The notes below the pieces were generated by a model. That model was not told the origin of the DNA. It saw only the letters and a program-made list of their open reading frames with translations, and made no database searches. Below, piece by piece: positions 18,949 to 27,076 of a stretch of 64,000 nt of DNA; the stretch's first letter is position 1; each line of letters begins with the position of its first letter. The stretch comes from Crossiella sp. CA-258035 (lineage in GTDB: Bacteria > Actinomycetota > Actinomycetes > Mycobacteriales > Pseudonocardiaceae), in assembly GCF_030064675.1 (NCBI RefSeq), contig NZ_CP116413.1, positions 8,213,501 to 8,277,500 of the forward strand, written 5' to 3'. Position numbers and translations under genes: made by a program.

Positions 18949-19262
18949 GGCAACTCCCTCACGAACGCGGCACCCGCGTTCGGTGCTCGGTGGGCCAGGC
19001 ACTACCCTGCGGGTCGGTGTTCGTCGACGCTGATGGCTTCAGCGTCGGAACACACGGCCACAAGGGCCGGGTGCCGGCCCCCGCGTGCGCGTAGACGTCA
19101 CGACCAGGGCCTCCCTGGACGAGTCGATCGGGTCGACCCGTCACTGGCAAGCTACCTGCGGCCACCAACAATCGGCATGAAGCCACACAGGTGATTTGGT
19201 TAATTGTCACCGCAACGCTACGTACTGCACACATAGCGCGACCACAACCAGCCGAAATGTCC
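18949..19262. other. 314-nt intergenic region upstream of phoH2
   Basis: No convincing gene lies here. A minus-strand frame (18959-19234, 91 codons) lacks a good ribosome site and family resemblance. The region should hold the phoH2 promoter; an AT-richer patch at about 19190-19235 (GGTTAATTGTCACCG) stands out from the local GC content. No riboswitch or hairpin is recognisable. Confidence 0.5.
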
Positions 19263-20162
19263 CTATTGTCGCTTTTCGGTCACCCTGGGTACATGCCGCA
19301 GCCAGTCCCGAGGCCCCGGATACCGCACCCGCACCGAAGCCACCCCCGCCGCCCAAGCCAGGTGCTCCGCCAGCTCCGCGGCCACCCAGCCCCGCTCCGC
19401 CACCGAGCTCGCGAACGCCCCGTGCAAGGCGTCCCCCGCCCCCAGCGTGTCCCGCACCGGCACCCGCGGCACGGCCACTTCCCCGGTCCCCAGCCCCTGG
19501 TCCCAGTAGACGATCGGCTCCCCGCCCGCGGTCATCGCCCCGGTCCGCACGATCCCCCGCAACGCCGCCAGCGTGTCCGCCCGACCGTCCTGACCAGGGA
19601 GTCGGTAGTCCCCGGAGCAGATCACCACATCGGCGGCGGCGAGCAGTTCGTCATGGTGCGGCCGGTACCGCCCCGCGTCGAAGACCACTGGCGCACTGGC
19701 CCGGACGGCGGCCCCGGCCAGGTCCGGATGGTGGCCGTCGATGAGCACAACGTCGGCCGCGGCAAGCAGAGCGGACAGGTCCGCCGGCGGCCTCGCGGAC
19801 ACCCCGCCCGCGTCGGTGGACACGATGTTCCGGTCCCCGGTCCGCTCGTGCACGGTGATCGCGGAGACCGCGGGCGGCAGCTGCCGGTCGGGCGTGCAGT
19901 CACGCACGGTTATACCGAAACCAGCCAGTTCCTGGCGGATGAGACGTGCCAACGGGTGATCTCCGAGTGCGGTCAGGAGAGTGACGGCGGATCCGGTGGC
20001 GGCGGCGGTAACCGCGGCGTTACATGCGGGACCACCAGCGGCGACGTCCTGGCGGGTGGCGGTGACCTTGCGGTTGGGGGCAGGGAAGTCGGGGACGCGG
20101 TGCAGGACGTCGAGGGTGGCCAGTCCAACGCACAGCACCCGCCCTGGAATGTGACCGGTCAT
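19263..20162 (-). CDS. PfkB-family carbohydrate kinase
   Basis: This is a ribokinase-fold sugar or nucleoside kinase of unknown specificity. The 299-residue protein has the N-terminal VLCVGLATLDVLHRV, a GGPACNAAVTAAATG glycine-rich segment, LTALGDHPLARLIRQEL, and the C-terminal PfkB signature DTLGAGDALHGAF, whose second Asp is the catalytic base and whose GAGD forms the anion hole. The ATG at 20162 lies within a copy of the repeat that forms the 30-bp array upstream, so the first residues MTGHI come from that repeat. The array probably bears on its expression. Confidence 0.88.
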   Translation of the reverse strand: MTGHIPGRVLCVGLATLDVLHRVPDFPAPNRKVTATRQDVAAGGPACNAAVTAAATGSAVTLLTALGDHPLARLIRQELAGFGITVRDCTPDRQLPPAVSAITVHERTGDRNIVSTDAGGVSARPPADLSALLAAADVVLIDGHHPDLAGAAVRASAPVVFDAGRYRPHHDELLAAADVVICSGDYRLPGQDGRADTLAALRGIVRTGAMTAGGEPIVYWDQGLGTGEVAVPRVPVRDTLGAGDALHGAFASSVAERGWVAAELAEHLAWAAGVASVRVRYPGPRDWLRHVPRVTEKRQ

Positions 20163-20164
20163 CT
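20147..20164 (+). repeat. Isolated repeat copy spanning the pfkB start codon
   Basis: This is a single copy of the GAATGTGACCGGTC core, with ATCT in place of GTCT at its end. On the minus strand it supplies the ATG and first codons of the PfkB kinase. It lies 117 bp from the first tandem copy. Confidence 0.8.
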
Positions 20165-20263
20165 CACCGTGCTTTCTGGTTGGTGGGTGGCTGACACCCG
20201 GCAGTCTCGCTCACCTCGCCGATGGTCGGCACAGCACGCCTGGCACCTCGACCGCCCGGCTGG

Positions 20264-20462
20264 CAATGTGACCGGTCGTCTTGAGTTAGCTGCGAATATG
20301 ACCGGTCGTCTTCAACCCGTGGTGAATGTGACCGGTCGTCTCGTACAGCTCGCGAATGTGACCGGTCGTCTCGTGAAGCCCACGAATATGACCGGTCGTC
20401 TCATGCAGCCCGCGAATGTGACCGGTCGTCTCACGCAGCTGCTGAATGTGACCGGTCGTCTT
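20264..20462 (+). repeat. Seven-copy 30-bp tandem repeat array upstream of pfkB
   Basis: Seven units start at 20264, 20294, 20324, 20354, 20384, 20414 and 20444, exactly 30 bp apart. Each carries an 18-bp core, (G/C)AAT(G/A)TGACCGGTCGTCT, containing the palindrome GACCGGTC, followed by a variable 12-bp spacer. The 12 bases TGACCGGTCGTC are invariant. The period equals about three helical turns, which would place the palindromes on one DNA face. It is not CRISPR: the spacers are far too short and no cas genes are present. On the minus strand the period keeps a frame open that reads RRPVTF decapeptides. Confidence 0.9.
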
Positions 20463-20572
20463 AAATCTCCCACGCGCGACTCCGCCCGGATTCGCTCCCG
20501 CCCGCCCAGCCCCGCACCCCTAAGACGACCGGTCACATTGACTCCGGCCAGCGAACCGGCCGGAGCGCTCAC
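20312..20572 (-). CDS. Possible decapeptide-repeat ORF read from the 30-bp array
   Basis: The GTG at 20572 overlaps the DUF885 stop as GTGA. The frame runs 86 codons through the inverted copy (VNVTGRL) and five array units, giving RRPVTF followed by four variable residues each time. There is no ribosome site of note. Because the period is a multiple of three, the open frame may be a by-product of the array. I list it because of the stop/start overlap, with low confidence that it is translated. Confidence 0.2.
   Translation of the reverse strand: MSAPAGSLAGVNVTGRLRGAGLGGRERIRAESRVGDLRRPVTFSSCVRRPVTFAGCMRRPVIFVGFTRRPVTFASCTRRPVTFTTG
20522..20539 (-). repeat. Inverted copy of the array core
   Basis: An 18-bp copy of the array core (AATGTGACCGGTCGTCTT on the minus strand) lies 60 bp beyond the last tandem unit in inverse orientation, 30 nt from the stop of the DUF885 gene. 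Confidence 0.85.
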
Positions 20573-21804
20573 CCGACCCTCGGCACCGCCGGAATGTCCG
20601 CCGCGATCTCCGCCCGCACCCCAGCCGGAATCAACGGCTCATCCAGCAACCGCCGATACCGCTCCGCCACCGTCTCCCCCGAAGGCCGCGCGTTCAACCA
20701 CGTCCGCAACAGCCGGTACCCCTCCACATACGTCGTCGTATAGGCCCGCCACAGCGGGTCCGACAGGAACCGGATCATCTGCCGGGCGCGGGCGTCGGTG
20801 CACAGCAGCCAGCGGCGCAGGAACATGGCGACCTCGTCCACGTCGGCGCCCCGGTCGTGCAGCATGAGGGCGGCGTCCTGGCGGACGGTGGCGAGCTTGC
20901 CCAGGGCGCCTTCGAGGCGTTCCTGTTGTTCGCCTTCCATGCGCAGGCCCAGGTCACCAACGATCTCCTGGGTCCAGGTGCCCCAGCCGGAGCCGATGAC
21001 GGCGTGCAGGCCCAGGTCGGCGAGGCCTTCGGCCATCAGGCATTGCGGGGTGTTGACCAGGAAGATCGTTTGTTCGGTCTGGCCGAGGGTGCCGACCAGG
21101 CCCGCTTCCTTCCGGCAGTGCTCGGTGTGGTGGCCGGGGTAGGACTCGTGCGCGACCAGGTGCGGGAGGTTGGCCATGCGGTGGCCGAGGTCGGCGTTGA
21201 TGGCGACCCTGGAGTGGTAGTCGCCGAGGTAGTAGTTGAAGCCGCTCCACGGTTTGTCCGCGACGATCTCGTAGTCGACGACCTCCTGCTCCGGCAGGCC
21301 GAAGGTGCCGCGGACCTCGTCGCGCAGCGCGCTGGAGAGGGCGTGCACCGCGGGTTCCAGCTTGTCCGGGGGGACCAGGTCTCGGGCGCGGAAGGTGCTC
21401 AGGCGGGTTTCCAGCGAGCCCTCGCCGGGCAGCAGGTCCGACAGCTCGGCGTGCGCGGCGCGGTAGTCGTCCTGTTCGCCGGGGGTGATCCGGACCTGGA
21501 AGTAGGCCTCGACCTCCTCGACGAAGGAGACCGCTTCCCCGGCGAGCTTGCGGCCGGAGCACTCCAGCGCGACCAGGTGCGCGTCCAGGAAGGCGACGCG
21601 TTCCGGTTCGAGGTTGATGCCGACCAGCTCCGCGCGCAGCTCCCTGGCCCTGGCGGCCAGTGCCTCCGGATCGGGGCGGGCTTCGGCGAGCACCTGCCGC
21701 CGCAGCGCGGGATCGCCGGTGTAGGCGTCGACGAAACCGTCGACCAGGCGGTCGAACCGCAGGCCGAGCAACAGGTACTCGCGTACGAGCTGATGTCCCT
21801 CCAC
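20569..21804 (-). CDS. DUF885 family protein (metallopeptidase-like)
   Basis: The 411-residue protein belongs to the DUF885 family of putative zinc peptidases. The signature HESYPGHHTEHCRKE resembles the gluzincin HExxH arrangement of the family, followed by a helical C-terminal half. I start at GTG 21804, behind AGGGTCC. A longer open frame to 22377 is only antisense noise over the prenyl transferase gene. No signal peptide is visible, so it is likely cytoplasmic. It follows the prenyl transferase by 29 nt in the same direction. Confidence 0.82.
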   Translation of the reverse strand: MEGHQLVREYLLLGLRFDRLVDGFVDAYTGDPALRRQVLAEARPDPEALAARARELRAELVGINLEPERVAFLDAHLVALECSGRKLAGEAVSFVEEVEAYFQVRITPGEQDDYRAAHAELSDLLPGEGSLETRLSTFRARDLVPPDKLEPAVHALSSALRDEVRGTFGLPEQEVVDYEIVADKPWSGFNYYLGDYHSRVAINADLGHRMANLPHLVAHESYPGHHTEHCRKEAGLVGTLGQTEQTIFLVNTPQCLMAEGLADLGLHAVIGSGWGTWTQEIVGDLGLRMEGEQQERLEGALGKLATVRQDAALMLHDRGADVDEVAMFLRRWLLCTDARARQMIRFLSDPLWRAYTTTYVEGYRLLRTWLNARPSGETVAERYRRLLDEPLIPAGVRAEIAADIPAVPRVG

Positions 21805-21833
21805 CGCGCGGACCCTACGCCAGCGGTCTGGGA

Positions 21834-22613
21834 CTACGAGCCGAAACGCCGGTGCCGGGCGGCGTAGGCGCGCAGCGCGCGCAGGAAGTCGATGCGGCGG
21901 AACTCCGGCCAGTATGCCTCGCAGAACCAGAACTCCGAGTGCGCGGACTGCCAGAGCAGGAAGCCGGAGAGGCGCTGTTCGCCGGAGGTGCGGATGAGCA
22001 GGTCGGGGTCGGGCTGGCCGGAGGTGTAGAGGTGCTCGGCGATGTGGTCGACGTCGAGGACCTCGGCCAGTTCCTCGATGGTGGTGCCTGCCTCGGCGTG
22101 CTGGAGCAGCAGCTTGCGCACCGCGTCGGCGATCTCCCTGCGGCCGCCGTAGCCGACCGCGACGTTGACCTCCATGCCGTCGCGGTCCCTGGTGCGCAGC
22201 GCCGCCGCGGACAGCCGCGCCGCGGTCTCGGTGGGCAGCAGGTCCAGCGCGCCCACGATGCGCACCCGCAGGCCGGTGCCGGGCTCGGTGAGCTCGTCCA
22301 CCACGCCGGCGATGATGTCCAGCAGCGGGTTCAGCTCCTCCGGCGGCCGGTCCAGGTTGTCGGTGGAGAGCAGCCACAGGGTGACCACCTCGACGCCGAC
22401 CTCACGGCACCAGCCGAGCATCTGCTCGATCTTCTGCGCGCCGATCCGGTGCCCGTCGTTGACGTCGACGAGTCCCGCTTCCTTGGCCCACCTGCGGTTT
22501 CCGTCCAGGATCACGCCGACGTGGCGGGGATGTTCCACCCCGATCAGGCCACGGCGCAGCCGCCACTCGTAACCGATTTCGAGCAGATCGCGTACTCGCT
22601 GACGTACACCCAC
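21834..22613 (-). CDS. uppS: Z-isoprenyl diphosphate synthase (short-chain, Rv1086-like)
   Basis: The cis-prenyl transferase condenses isopentenyl diphosphate onto an allylic primer. The best match is the mycobacterial Z,E-farnesyl diphosphate synthase Rv1086, which makes the first intermediate of decaprenyl phosphate. Motifs are HVGVILDGNRRWA (catalytic Asp), LWLLSTDNLDRPPEE, VAVGYGGRREI and RTSGEQRLSGFLLWQ. GTG 22613 gives 259 residues, close to the 262 of Rv1086; the 292-codon frame is too long. It is divergent from the CoA-binding gene across 40 nt. Confidence 0.9.
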   Translation of the reverse strand: MGVRQRVRDLLEIGYEWRLRRGLIGVEHPRHVGVILDGNRRWAKEAGLVDVNDGHRIGAQKIEQMLGWCREVGVEVVTLWLLSTDNLDRPPEELNPLLDIIAGVVDELTEPGTGLRVRIVGALDLLPTETAARLSAAALRTRDRDGMEVNVAVGYGGRREIADAVRKLLLQHAEAGTTIEELAEVLDVDHIAEHLYTSGQPDPDLLIRTSGEQRLSGFLLWQSAHSEFWFCEAYWPEFRRIDFLRALRAYAARHRRFGS

Positions 22614-22653
22614 GTCCGCGCAGCGTACGCCGATACCCAGGCACACTGTTCGT

Positions 22654-23070
22654 GTGCACCCCCAGTGGCAGGACCCCGAGGTGATCGCACGGCTCGTGCG
22701 CACCGCCCGCACCGTGGCCGTGGTCGGCGTCAGCGCCCGGCCGGACCGGCCGAGCCATCAGATCGCGCAGTACCTGCACCAGCAGGGTTTCCGGGTGTTC
22801 CCGGTGAACCCGGCCCTGCGCGAGTTCCGCGGCATGCAGGTCTACCCGGACCTGGCCTCGGTGCCGGAGCACATCGACATCGTGGACGTCTTCCGCCGCC
22901 CCGAGTCGGTCCCGCCGGTGGCCGAGCAGGCCATCGAGGTCGGCGCGGGTGCGCTGTGGCTCCAGCTCGGCATCGTCGAGGAGGAGTCCTGCCGGAAGGC
23001 GGCCGCTGCCGGGCTGGACGTGGTGGCCGACCGCTGCATCCTGGTCGATCACCGCAACCTCACCGGCTGA
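22654..23070 (+). CDS. CoA-binding domain protein (YccU family)
   Basis: The 138-residue protein is a lone Rossmann-type CoA-binding domain like the N-terminus of succinyl-CoA synthetase alpha. It shows VAVVGVSARPDRPSHQIAQYL (dinucleotide/CoA loop), FRVFPVNP, VDIVDVFRRPESVPP-like strands, LWLQLGIVEEE and VVADRCILVDH. No catalytic His is expected in this family. The physiological role is unknown. GTG 22654 has no obvious ribosome site, so it may be leaderless. It is divergent from the prenyl transferase. Confidence 0.88.
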   Translation: MHPQWQDPEVIARLVRTARTVAVVGVSARPDRPSHQIAQYLHQQGFRVFPVNPALREFRGMQVYPDLASVPEHIDIVDVFRRPESVPPVAEQAIEVGAGALWLQLGIVEEESCRKAAAAGLDVVADRCILVDHRNLTG

Positions 23071-23131
23071 GTGATGTGCAGCTGACCACAACATAACCAG
23101 TGCGTAACCTACGGTGCCGTAACCTTGACAG

Positions 23132-23806
23132 GTGTCATCCGCGACCCTTCCCAATCCCCCGGCCCAGGTCAGCAAGCCGCGGATGCGCGGCTGGATCCAC
23201 TTGTGGTCCTTCTTCGTCTCGCTGGTCGCGGGCGGCACGCTGATCGCGGTGGCCAGCTCGGTCTCCGCCCGGGCGGCCCTGGCCACCTCGATCTACACGG
23301 TGACCATCCTCGGCCTGTTCGGCATCAGCGCGCTGTACCACCGGCGCACCTGGGTGACCGAGGGCGCGCTGCGCTGGATGCGCCGCCTGGACCACTCGAT
23401 GATCTTCCTGTTCATCGCGGGCACCTACACCCCGTTCTGCCTGCTGGCCATGGATCCCGGCCTGGGCAGCGTGATCCTGGCCGTGGTCTGGGGCGGCGCG
23501 CTGGCCGGGGTGACGCTGAAGCTGGCCTGGCCGGAGGCCCCCCGCTGGCTGGGCGTGCCGATCTACATCGCGCTGGGCTGGGTGGCCATCTTCGTGCTGC
23601 CGGAGCTGGGTTCCCGCGGCGGGATCACGGCACTGGTGCTGCTGCTGGTCGGCGGCCTGTTCTACACCGTCGGCGGCATCATGTACGGCATCCGCCGGCC
23701 CAACCCGTGGCCCGAGGTCTTCGGCTTCCACGAGTTCTTCCACGCGGCCACCGCGCTGGCCGCGGTCTGCCACTACATCGCGGTCTGGCTGGTGCTCTTC
23801 CCGTAG
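23132..23806 (+). CDS. Hemolysin III / TrhA family membrane protein
   Basis: This is a seven-helix membrane protein of the PAQR/hemolysin III family, linked in bacteria to membrane energetics and lipid homeostasis. The 224-residue protein has the conserved zinc-site pattern: SALYHRRTW after helix 2, RLDHSMIFLFIAGTYTPFC, and the C-terminal FHEFFHAATALAAVCHY. It corresponds to Rv1085c, next to the prenyl transferase, in mycobacterial gene order. The GTG at 23132 is chosen by N-terminal similarity. Confidence 0.9.
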   Translation: MSSATLPNPPAQVSKPRMRGWIHLWSFFVSLVAGGTLIAVASSVSARAALATSIYTVTILGLFGISALYHRRTWVTEGALRWMRRLDHSMIFLFIAGTYTPFCLLAMDPGLGSVILAVVWGGALAGVTLKLAWPEAPRWLGVPIYIALGWVAIFVLPELGSRGGITALVLLLVGGLFYTVGGIMYGIRRPNPWPEVFGFHEFFHAATALAAVCHYIAVWLVLFP

Positions 23807-23861
23807 CGACTTGCCGGGGTGCGGGCGCCCGCCGCCTGCCCGCACCCCGGCATCCCCTTCC

Positions 23862-24380
23862 TCAGAGCCCCGGCCCCTTGGCCCGCAGCTCGTCGACCTT
23901 GGTCATCGCCTCGCGCAGCTCGCCGAGCCACTCGTCGGCGTGCTCGCCCACCAGCCGCACCGCCCAGGCCAGCGCCTCCGAGCGGGAACGGGCCACGCCC
24001 GCGTCCACCAGGGTGTCCAGCACCAGGCGTTCGGGCTGGCGGAGGCGGGTCATCACCGGGACGGAGAGCCGGGTGAAGCGTTCCTCGGTGCCGCCGAGGC
24101 GGGCCGCCCAGGCGACCTTGCGGCCGTAGCGGTGCTCGGCCTGGCGGGCGATGTCGATGCGTTCCGCGCGGGTCTGCTCGCGCCAGCGGGCGATGCGGCC
24201 CGCCTCGGCCGCGGCGCGTTCGGCCTCGTCCGGGTAGTCGCCGTCCAGGGGCTGGAGCTCGCCGAGGATGGTGATCTCCTCGCGGTCCACGATGACCTCG
24301 GGCGGGCCGGTGAACCAGCCGTCCGGCAGTCTGCCCGCGAACCAGCCCGCCGCTTCCTTGCCGCTGTGTCGGTGCCCCAT
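23862..24380 (-). CDS. Conserved actinobacterial hypothetical protein
   Basis: The 172-residue protein starts at ATG 24380, with GAGGAGAA upstream. The N-terminus has a FAGRLPDGWFTGPPEVIVDREEITILG block that I associate with a widespread but unnamed actinobacterial family. The middle is charged and helical (RIARWREQTRAERIDIARQAEHRYGRKV). The C-terminus, DTLVDAGVARSRSEALAWAVRLV, looks like a ribbon-helix-helix type segment. Function unknown. It is convergent with TrhA. Confidence 0.7.
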   Translation of the reverse strand: MGHRHSGKEAAGWFAGRLPDGWFTGPPEVIVDREEITILGELQPLDGDYPDEAERAAAEAGRIARWREQTRAERIDIARQAEHRYGRKVAWAARLGGTEERFTRLSVPVMTRLRQPERLVLDTLVDAGVARSRSEALAWAVRLVGEHADEWLGELREAMTKVDELRAKGPGL

Positions 24381-24496
24381 GGCTTTCTCCTCTTGTCCTC
24401 GTTGCACTGATTACATGCTTACACCTCTACCAACTCGTTCGGCGAGTACTTCGTTTCGCGGTCGCGTTCGCCCGTGGAGAACAGTGAAGATGGGGC

Positions 24497-25114
24497 ATGG
24501 GGTCCGACTGGTCTTGGCAACTGCACTTCGCCACGCCGCTGACCGCCGCGCGGGCGGAGGAGCTGCTGGCCGAGCTGGCGGCCTGGGGCTGGCGGCTGGG
24601 GCCGCGGCTGGCCATCAGCCGCAAGGAGCTGCTGGACGGGCTGGCCATCGGTCGCTGGGACGTGCCGCTGTGGTCAGCCGAGGAGACCGACCTGCTGCTG
24701 AGCACCACCCCGGACTCGGTCTGCCTGACCCTGGACGCCGCGCACACCTGGCGCGAGCCACGACCGGAAGCCGACGGCTACCGGCTGCTGCACCGGGGGC
24801 TGACCGAGCTGTGGGTGCACCTGGCCGAGCGGTTCGACGCGGTGTTCGGGCGGGTGGAGGACGAGCTGTCCTGGGACCGGGTGTCCGGGCTGCTCACCGA
24901 GTCCCAGCCGGACGGCGTGCCCGCGCCGGGGCAGTGGCCGGACTGGCTGGGCTGGTGGACCTACTTCAACGCCGAGCGCGCCGACATGCTGCCCAACCCG
25001 CCTGCCGGGCTGCGGCTGACCCCGCGCGGCGCGGTGCTGGCACTGCTGGACGATCCGGCCGCGGTGGACCCGGCCGAGTTCGCGCGCATTCACCAGGGAA
25101 TGCTGGCCAGCTGA
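24497..25114 (+). CDS. Hypothetical protein preceding the ESX-like module
   Basis: This is a 205-residue protein I do not recognise. It is Trp-rich and acidic, with no signal peptide or membrane segment. Visible blocks include WSWQLHFATPLTAARAEELL, WDVPLWSAEETDLLLST and WLGWWTYFNAERADMLP, and the fold appears alpha/beta. ATG 24497 has only a weak GAAGATGGGG before it. It lies 67 nt upstream of the small PE-like gene; in size and style it resembles immunity-type proteins, but nothing proves that. Confidence 0.55.
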   Translation: MGSDWSWQLHFATPLTAARAEELLAELAAWGWRLGPRLAISRKELLDGLAIGRWDVPLWSAEETDLLLSTTPDSVCLTLDAAHTWREPRPEADGYRLLHRGLTELWVHLAERFDAVFGRVEDELSWDRVSGLLTESQPDGVPAPGQWPDWLGWWTYFNAERADMLPNPPAGLRLTPRGAVLALLDDPAAVDPAEFARIHQGMLAS

Positions 25115-25181
25115 CAACGCTTTTCCTGGCCGGTCCGGTGACGTAGTGTCTCCTTTCTCGACTGTCGGGAAAGGACACCGG

Positions 25182-25523
25182 ATGGCATCTCCCGATTCCG
25201 GGGCCACCGTGCGGATCAGCCCGGAAAGCGCGGCCGCGCTCAGCGCGCGGCTCCGCCGGCTGCTCGACCGGCTCGAGTCGCTGCGCAGCAGGGGGCTGCA
25301 CGCGGCCAGGCTGACGCCACCGGCGAAAGACCCGGTCAGCGGCCTGGCGATGGCCAGGTATCGCGACCTGGTGGACCGGGGACCCGGCTCCTTCCTGGCC
25401 GAGATGGACCAGGCGATCATCGAACTGCGGAGGCAACTGAGCGCCGCCGAGAACATGGCAACCGATTACCGATCAGTGGAGCGTGACAATTCGCACGCTC
25501 CGGGTTCACCGGGCGACAAATAA
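25182..25523 (+). CDS. Small helical PE/WXG100-like protein
   Basis: The 113-residue protein starts at ATG 25182, behind GGGAAAGGA. Two helices are evident (SPESAAALSARLRRLLDRLESL and MDQAIIELRRQLSAAENMATDYRSVE), separated by a Pro/Gly turn, as in PE or WXG100 secretion substrates. There is no signal peptide. Position directly upstream of a PPE-like gene and espG supports a type VII link. The classical WXG motif is absent, so the assignment is by shape and context. Confidence 0.6.
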   Translation: MASPDSGATVRISPESAAALSARLRRLLDRLESLRSRGLHAARLTPPAKDPVSGLAMARYRDLVDRGPGSFLAEMDQAIIELRRQLSAAENMATDYRSVERDNSHAPGSPGDK

Positions 25524-25549
25524 GCGGATCTTAGGGGCCGGGGGGAATC

Positions 25550-26323
25550 GTGAATACCTGGAACGAGGGGCTTTTCTGGTGGGCCGAGGCACCCATCGCG
25601 CGTGTCTGCGCCGATGTGCACACCGGCCCCGGCGCCGGTCCGCTGTACCAGGCCGCCGAGCACTGGCAGCGGATCTGGGCCGAGCTGGACGAGCTGCGCA
25701 CCGACTACCACCGGAGCTTCGCCGAGTTCGCCCGGCAGAACACCGACCGGGGCGCGGTGGTGGCCACCGAGGTCGCCCACGCGGCCAGCGCGCTGCTGGT
25801 CGACGCGCAGGCGCAGGCCGCCGCGGCCAGGGAGCTGCTCGCCACCGTGGCCGGTGAGTTCGGCCTGGTGCGGGCCAGCGTGCCTGCCCAGCTGCCACCA
25901 CCGCCCGCGCACAGCACCGGGTTCCTGGACACCACCGGCGCGGCCTGGCTGCACACGCCGGACCTGCACGGCGCGGAGACCCAGCTCCGGCAGGTCACCG
26001 ACCGGGCGCGGGACGTGCTGGGCGGGTACGAGCGGGCGGTGCTGTTCGGGCTGCCCAGCCAACCCGTCGGCCGACCACAGCCGCCCGCGGTCCGGCCTAC
26101 GGCGCCGGTGCGCGCGGCCGAGACAGAGACCGAACCGCTGCCGCTGCCGAACTTCGGGCCGATGGGCGCGCTGCCCGCCGCGCCCGCCCCGGTCCCGCCG
26201 CCCGCGCCGCCGCCACCGCCGTGGGACGAACCGGAGCAGGGCTACCTGCGGCACGTCGCGGCGGATCCGGACGACCCGTTCAGCTCCGACCTGACCGTGG
26301 CGCCCCCGGTGATCGGCGAGTAG
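25550..26323 (+). CDS. PPE-like protein, candidate type VII secretion substrate
   Basis: The 257-residue protein has a helical N-terminal domain (residues 1-165) with LYQAAEHWQRIWAELDELRTDYHRSFAEFARQNTD, resembling PPE/WXG hairpins. A Pro-rich tail follows, including PAPVPPPAPPPPPWDEP (about residues 208-230). The GTG at 25550 follows GGGGGGAATC. It is flanked by a PE-like gene and an EspG-type chaperone gene 6 nt downstream, the usual layout of ESX substrates with their chaperone. No ESX ATPase or channel gene is present in the window. Confidence 0.6.
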   Translation: MNTWNEGLFWWAEAPIARVCADVHTGPGAGPLYQAAEHWQRIWAELDELRTDYHRSFAEFARQNTDRGAVVATEVAHAASALLVDAQAQAAAARELLATVAGEFGLVRASVPAQLPPPPAHSTGFLDTTGAAWLHTPDLHGAETQLRQVTDRARDVLGGYERAVLFGLPSQPVGRPQPPAVRPTAPVRAAETETEPLPLPNFGPMGALPAAPAPVPPPAPPPPPWDEPEQGYLRHVAADPDDPFSSDLTVAPPVIGE

Positions 26324-26329
26324 GCGGCG

Positions 26330-27076
26330 ATGTCGTACCTGTGCCGAGAACCGTTGTCCCGCTTGGGTTTCAGCACGCTGTGGCAGGCCGTGCACGGGGA
26401 CCGGCCGCAGCCGGTGGTGCTGGACCTGGCGCCGGAGACCGGCGACTACCCCGACCGGGCCGCCTGCCTGCGGCGGGGGCTGGACGAGTTGTCCGCCAAG
26501 GGATACCGGGACCAGCGGCGGATCGCCGAGGACGTGCTGGCGCTCATCCGGCTGCTGGCCGAGCACAGCCGGTCGCTGGACCTGCGGCTCATCGGCCGGG
26601 GCGGCTGGGTGCGCGCGCTGGCCGCGGCCGGCGGGGCGGAGCAGGCCGGGCTGGCGGTGCTCTCCCCCGAGGGGCTGACCCTGCGGTCGGTGCGGGACAC
26701 CGGGCTGGCCGCGGCATTGGTGGCCGAGCTGCCGGAGCACCCGCGCGGCACGCTGCGCCAGCTGTCCGTGCCCACCGCGCAGCTGCGCGCGGCCACCGTG
26801 GGCGGCCCCGATCCCTGGGAGCGGCCGCTGTCCAAGGCGGACCGCGGTGTGCTGGCCCCGCTGGTGACCGATCCGGTGGTGCGCCGGGCGCAGATCGGCG
26901 GCACGGTGCGGGAGCGCTGGGGCACGCCGCGGCGCGTCGAACGGCAGCTGCTGGTCAACGACGGGCAGCGGCACGGCCGGCACCTGGTCTACGCCACCGG
27001 CACGCACACCACGCTGGTCAGGGCCGATGCCAGGCTGCTGGTGCGCAGCGCGGGGGAACTGCTGGACCGGCGATGA
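26330..27076 (+). CDS. EspG-family ESX secretion chaperone
   Basis: EspG proteins bind PPE-type substrates in the cytosol and keep them soluble for the type VII machine. The 248-residue protein has the family outline: an N-terminal LSRLGFSTLWQAVHGDRPQPVVL strand-helix, a middle built of strands and helices, and a C-terminal GRHLVYATGTHTTLVRADARLLVRSAGELL. ATG 26330 lies 6 nt after the PPE-like stop. Its own TGA overlaps the next ATG as ATGA. The assignment depends on pattern and neighbours. Confidence 0.7.
   Translation: MSYLCREPLSRLGFSTLWQAVHGDRPQPVVLDLAPETGDYPDRAACLRRGLDELSAKGYRDQRRIAEDVLALIRLLAEHSRSLDLRLIGRGGWVRALAAAGGAEQAGLAVLSPEGLTLRSVRDTGLAAALVAELPEHPRGTLRQLSVPTAQLRAATVGGPDPWERPLSKADRGVLAPLVTDPVVRRAQIGGTVRERWGTPRRVERQLLVNDGQRHGRHLVYATGTHTTLVRADARLLVRSAGELLDRR

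Noticed and set aside
18959-19234. Antitoxin-like gene upstream of PIN-PhoH
   Set aside because: The 91-codon frame has no ribosome site, an implausible composition and no antitoxin pattern.
20264-20462. CRISPR array
   Set aside because: The repeated core is 18 bp with 12-bp partly conserved spacers, far too short for CRISPR, and no cas genes are nearby.
19191-20867. 558-codon plus-strand frame with NVTGRL repeats
   Set aside because: It spans three different features antisense (PfkB, array, DUF885). The repeats are explained by the 30-bp array rather than a repeat protein.
20569-22377. 602-residue version of the DUF885 protein
   Set aside because: The first 190 codons lie over the prenyl transferase gene in another frame and look like low-complexity shadow; similarity starts at GTG 21804.
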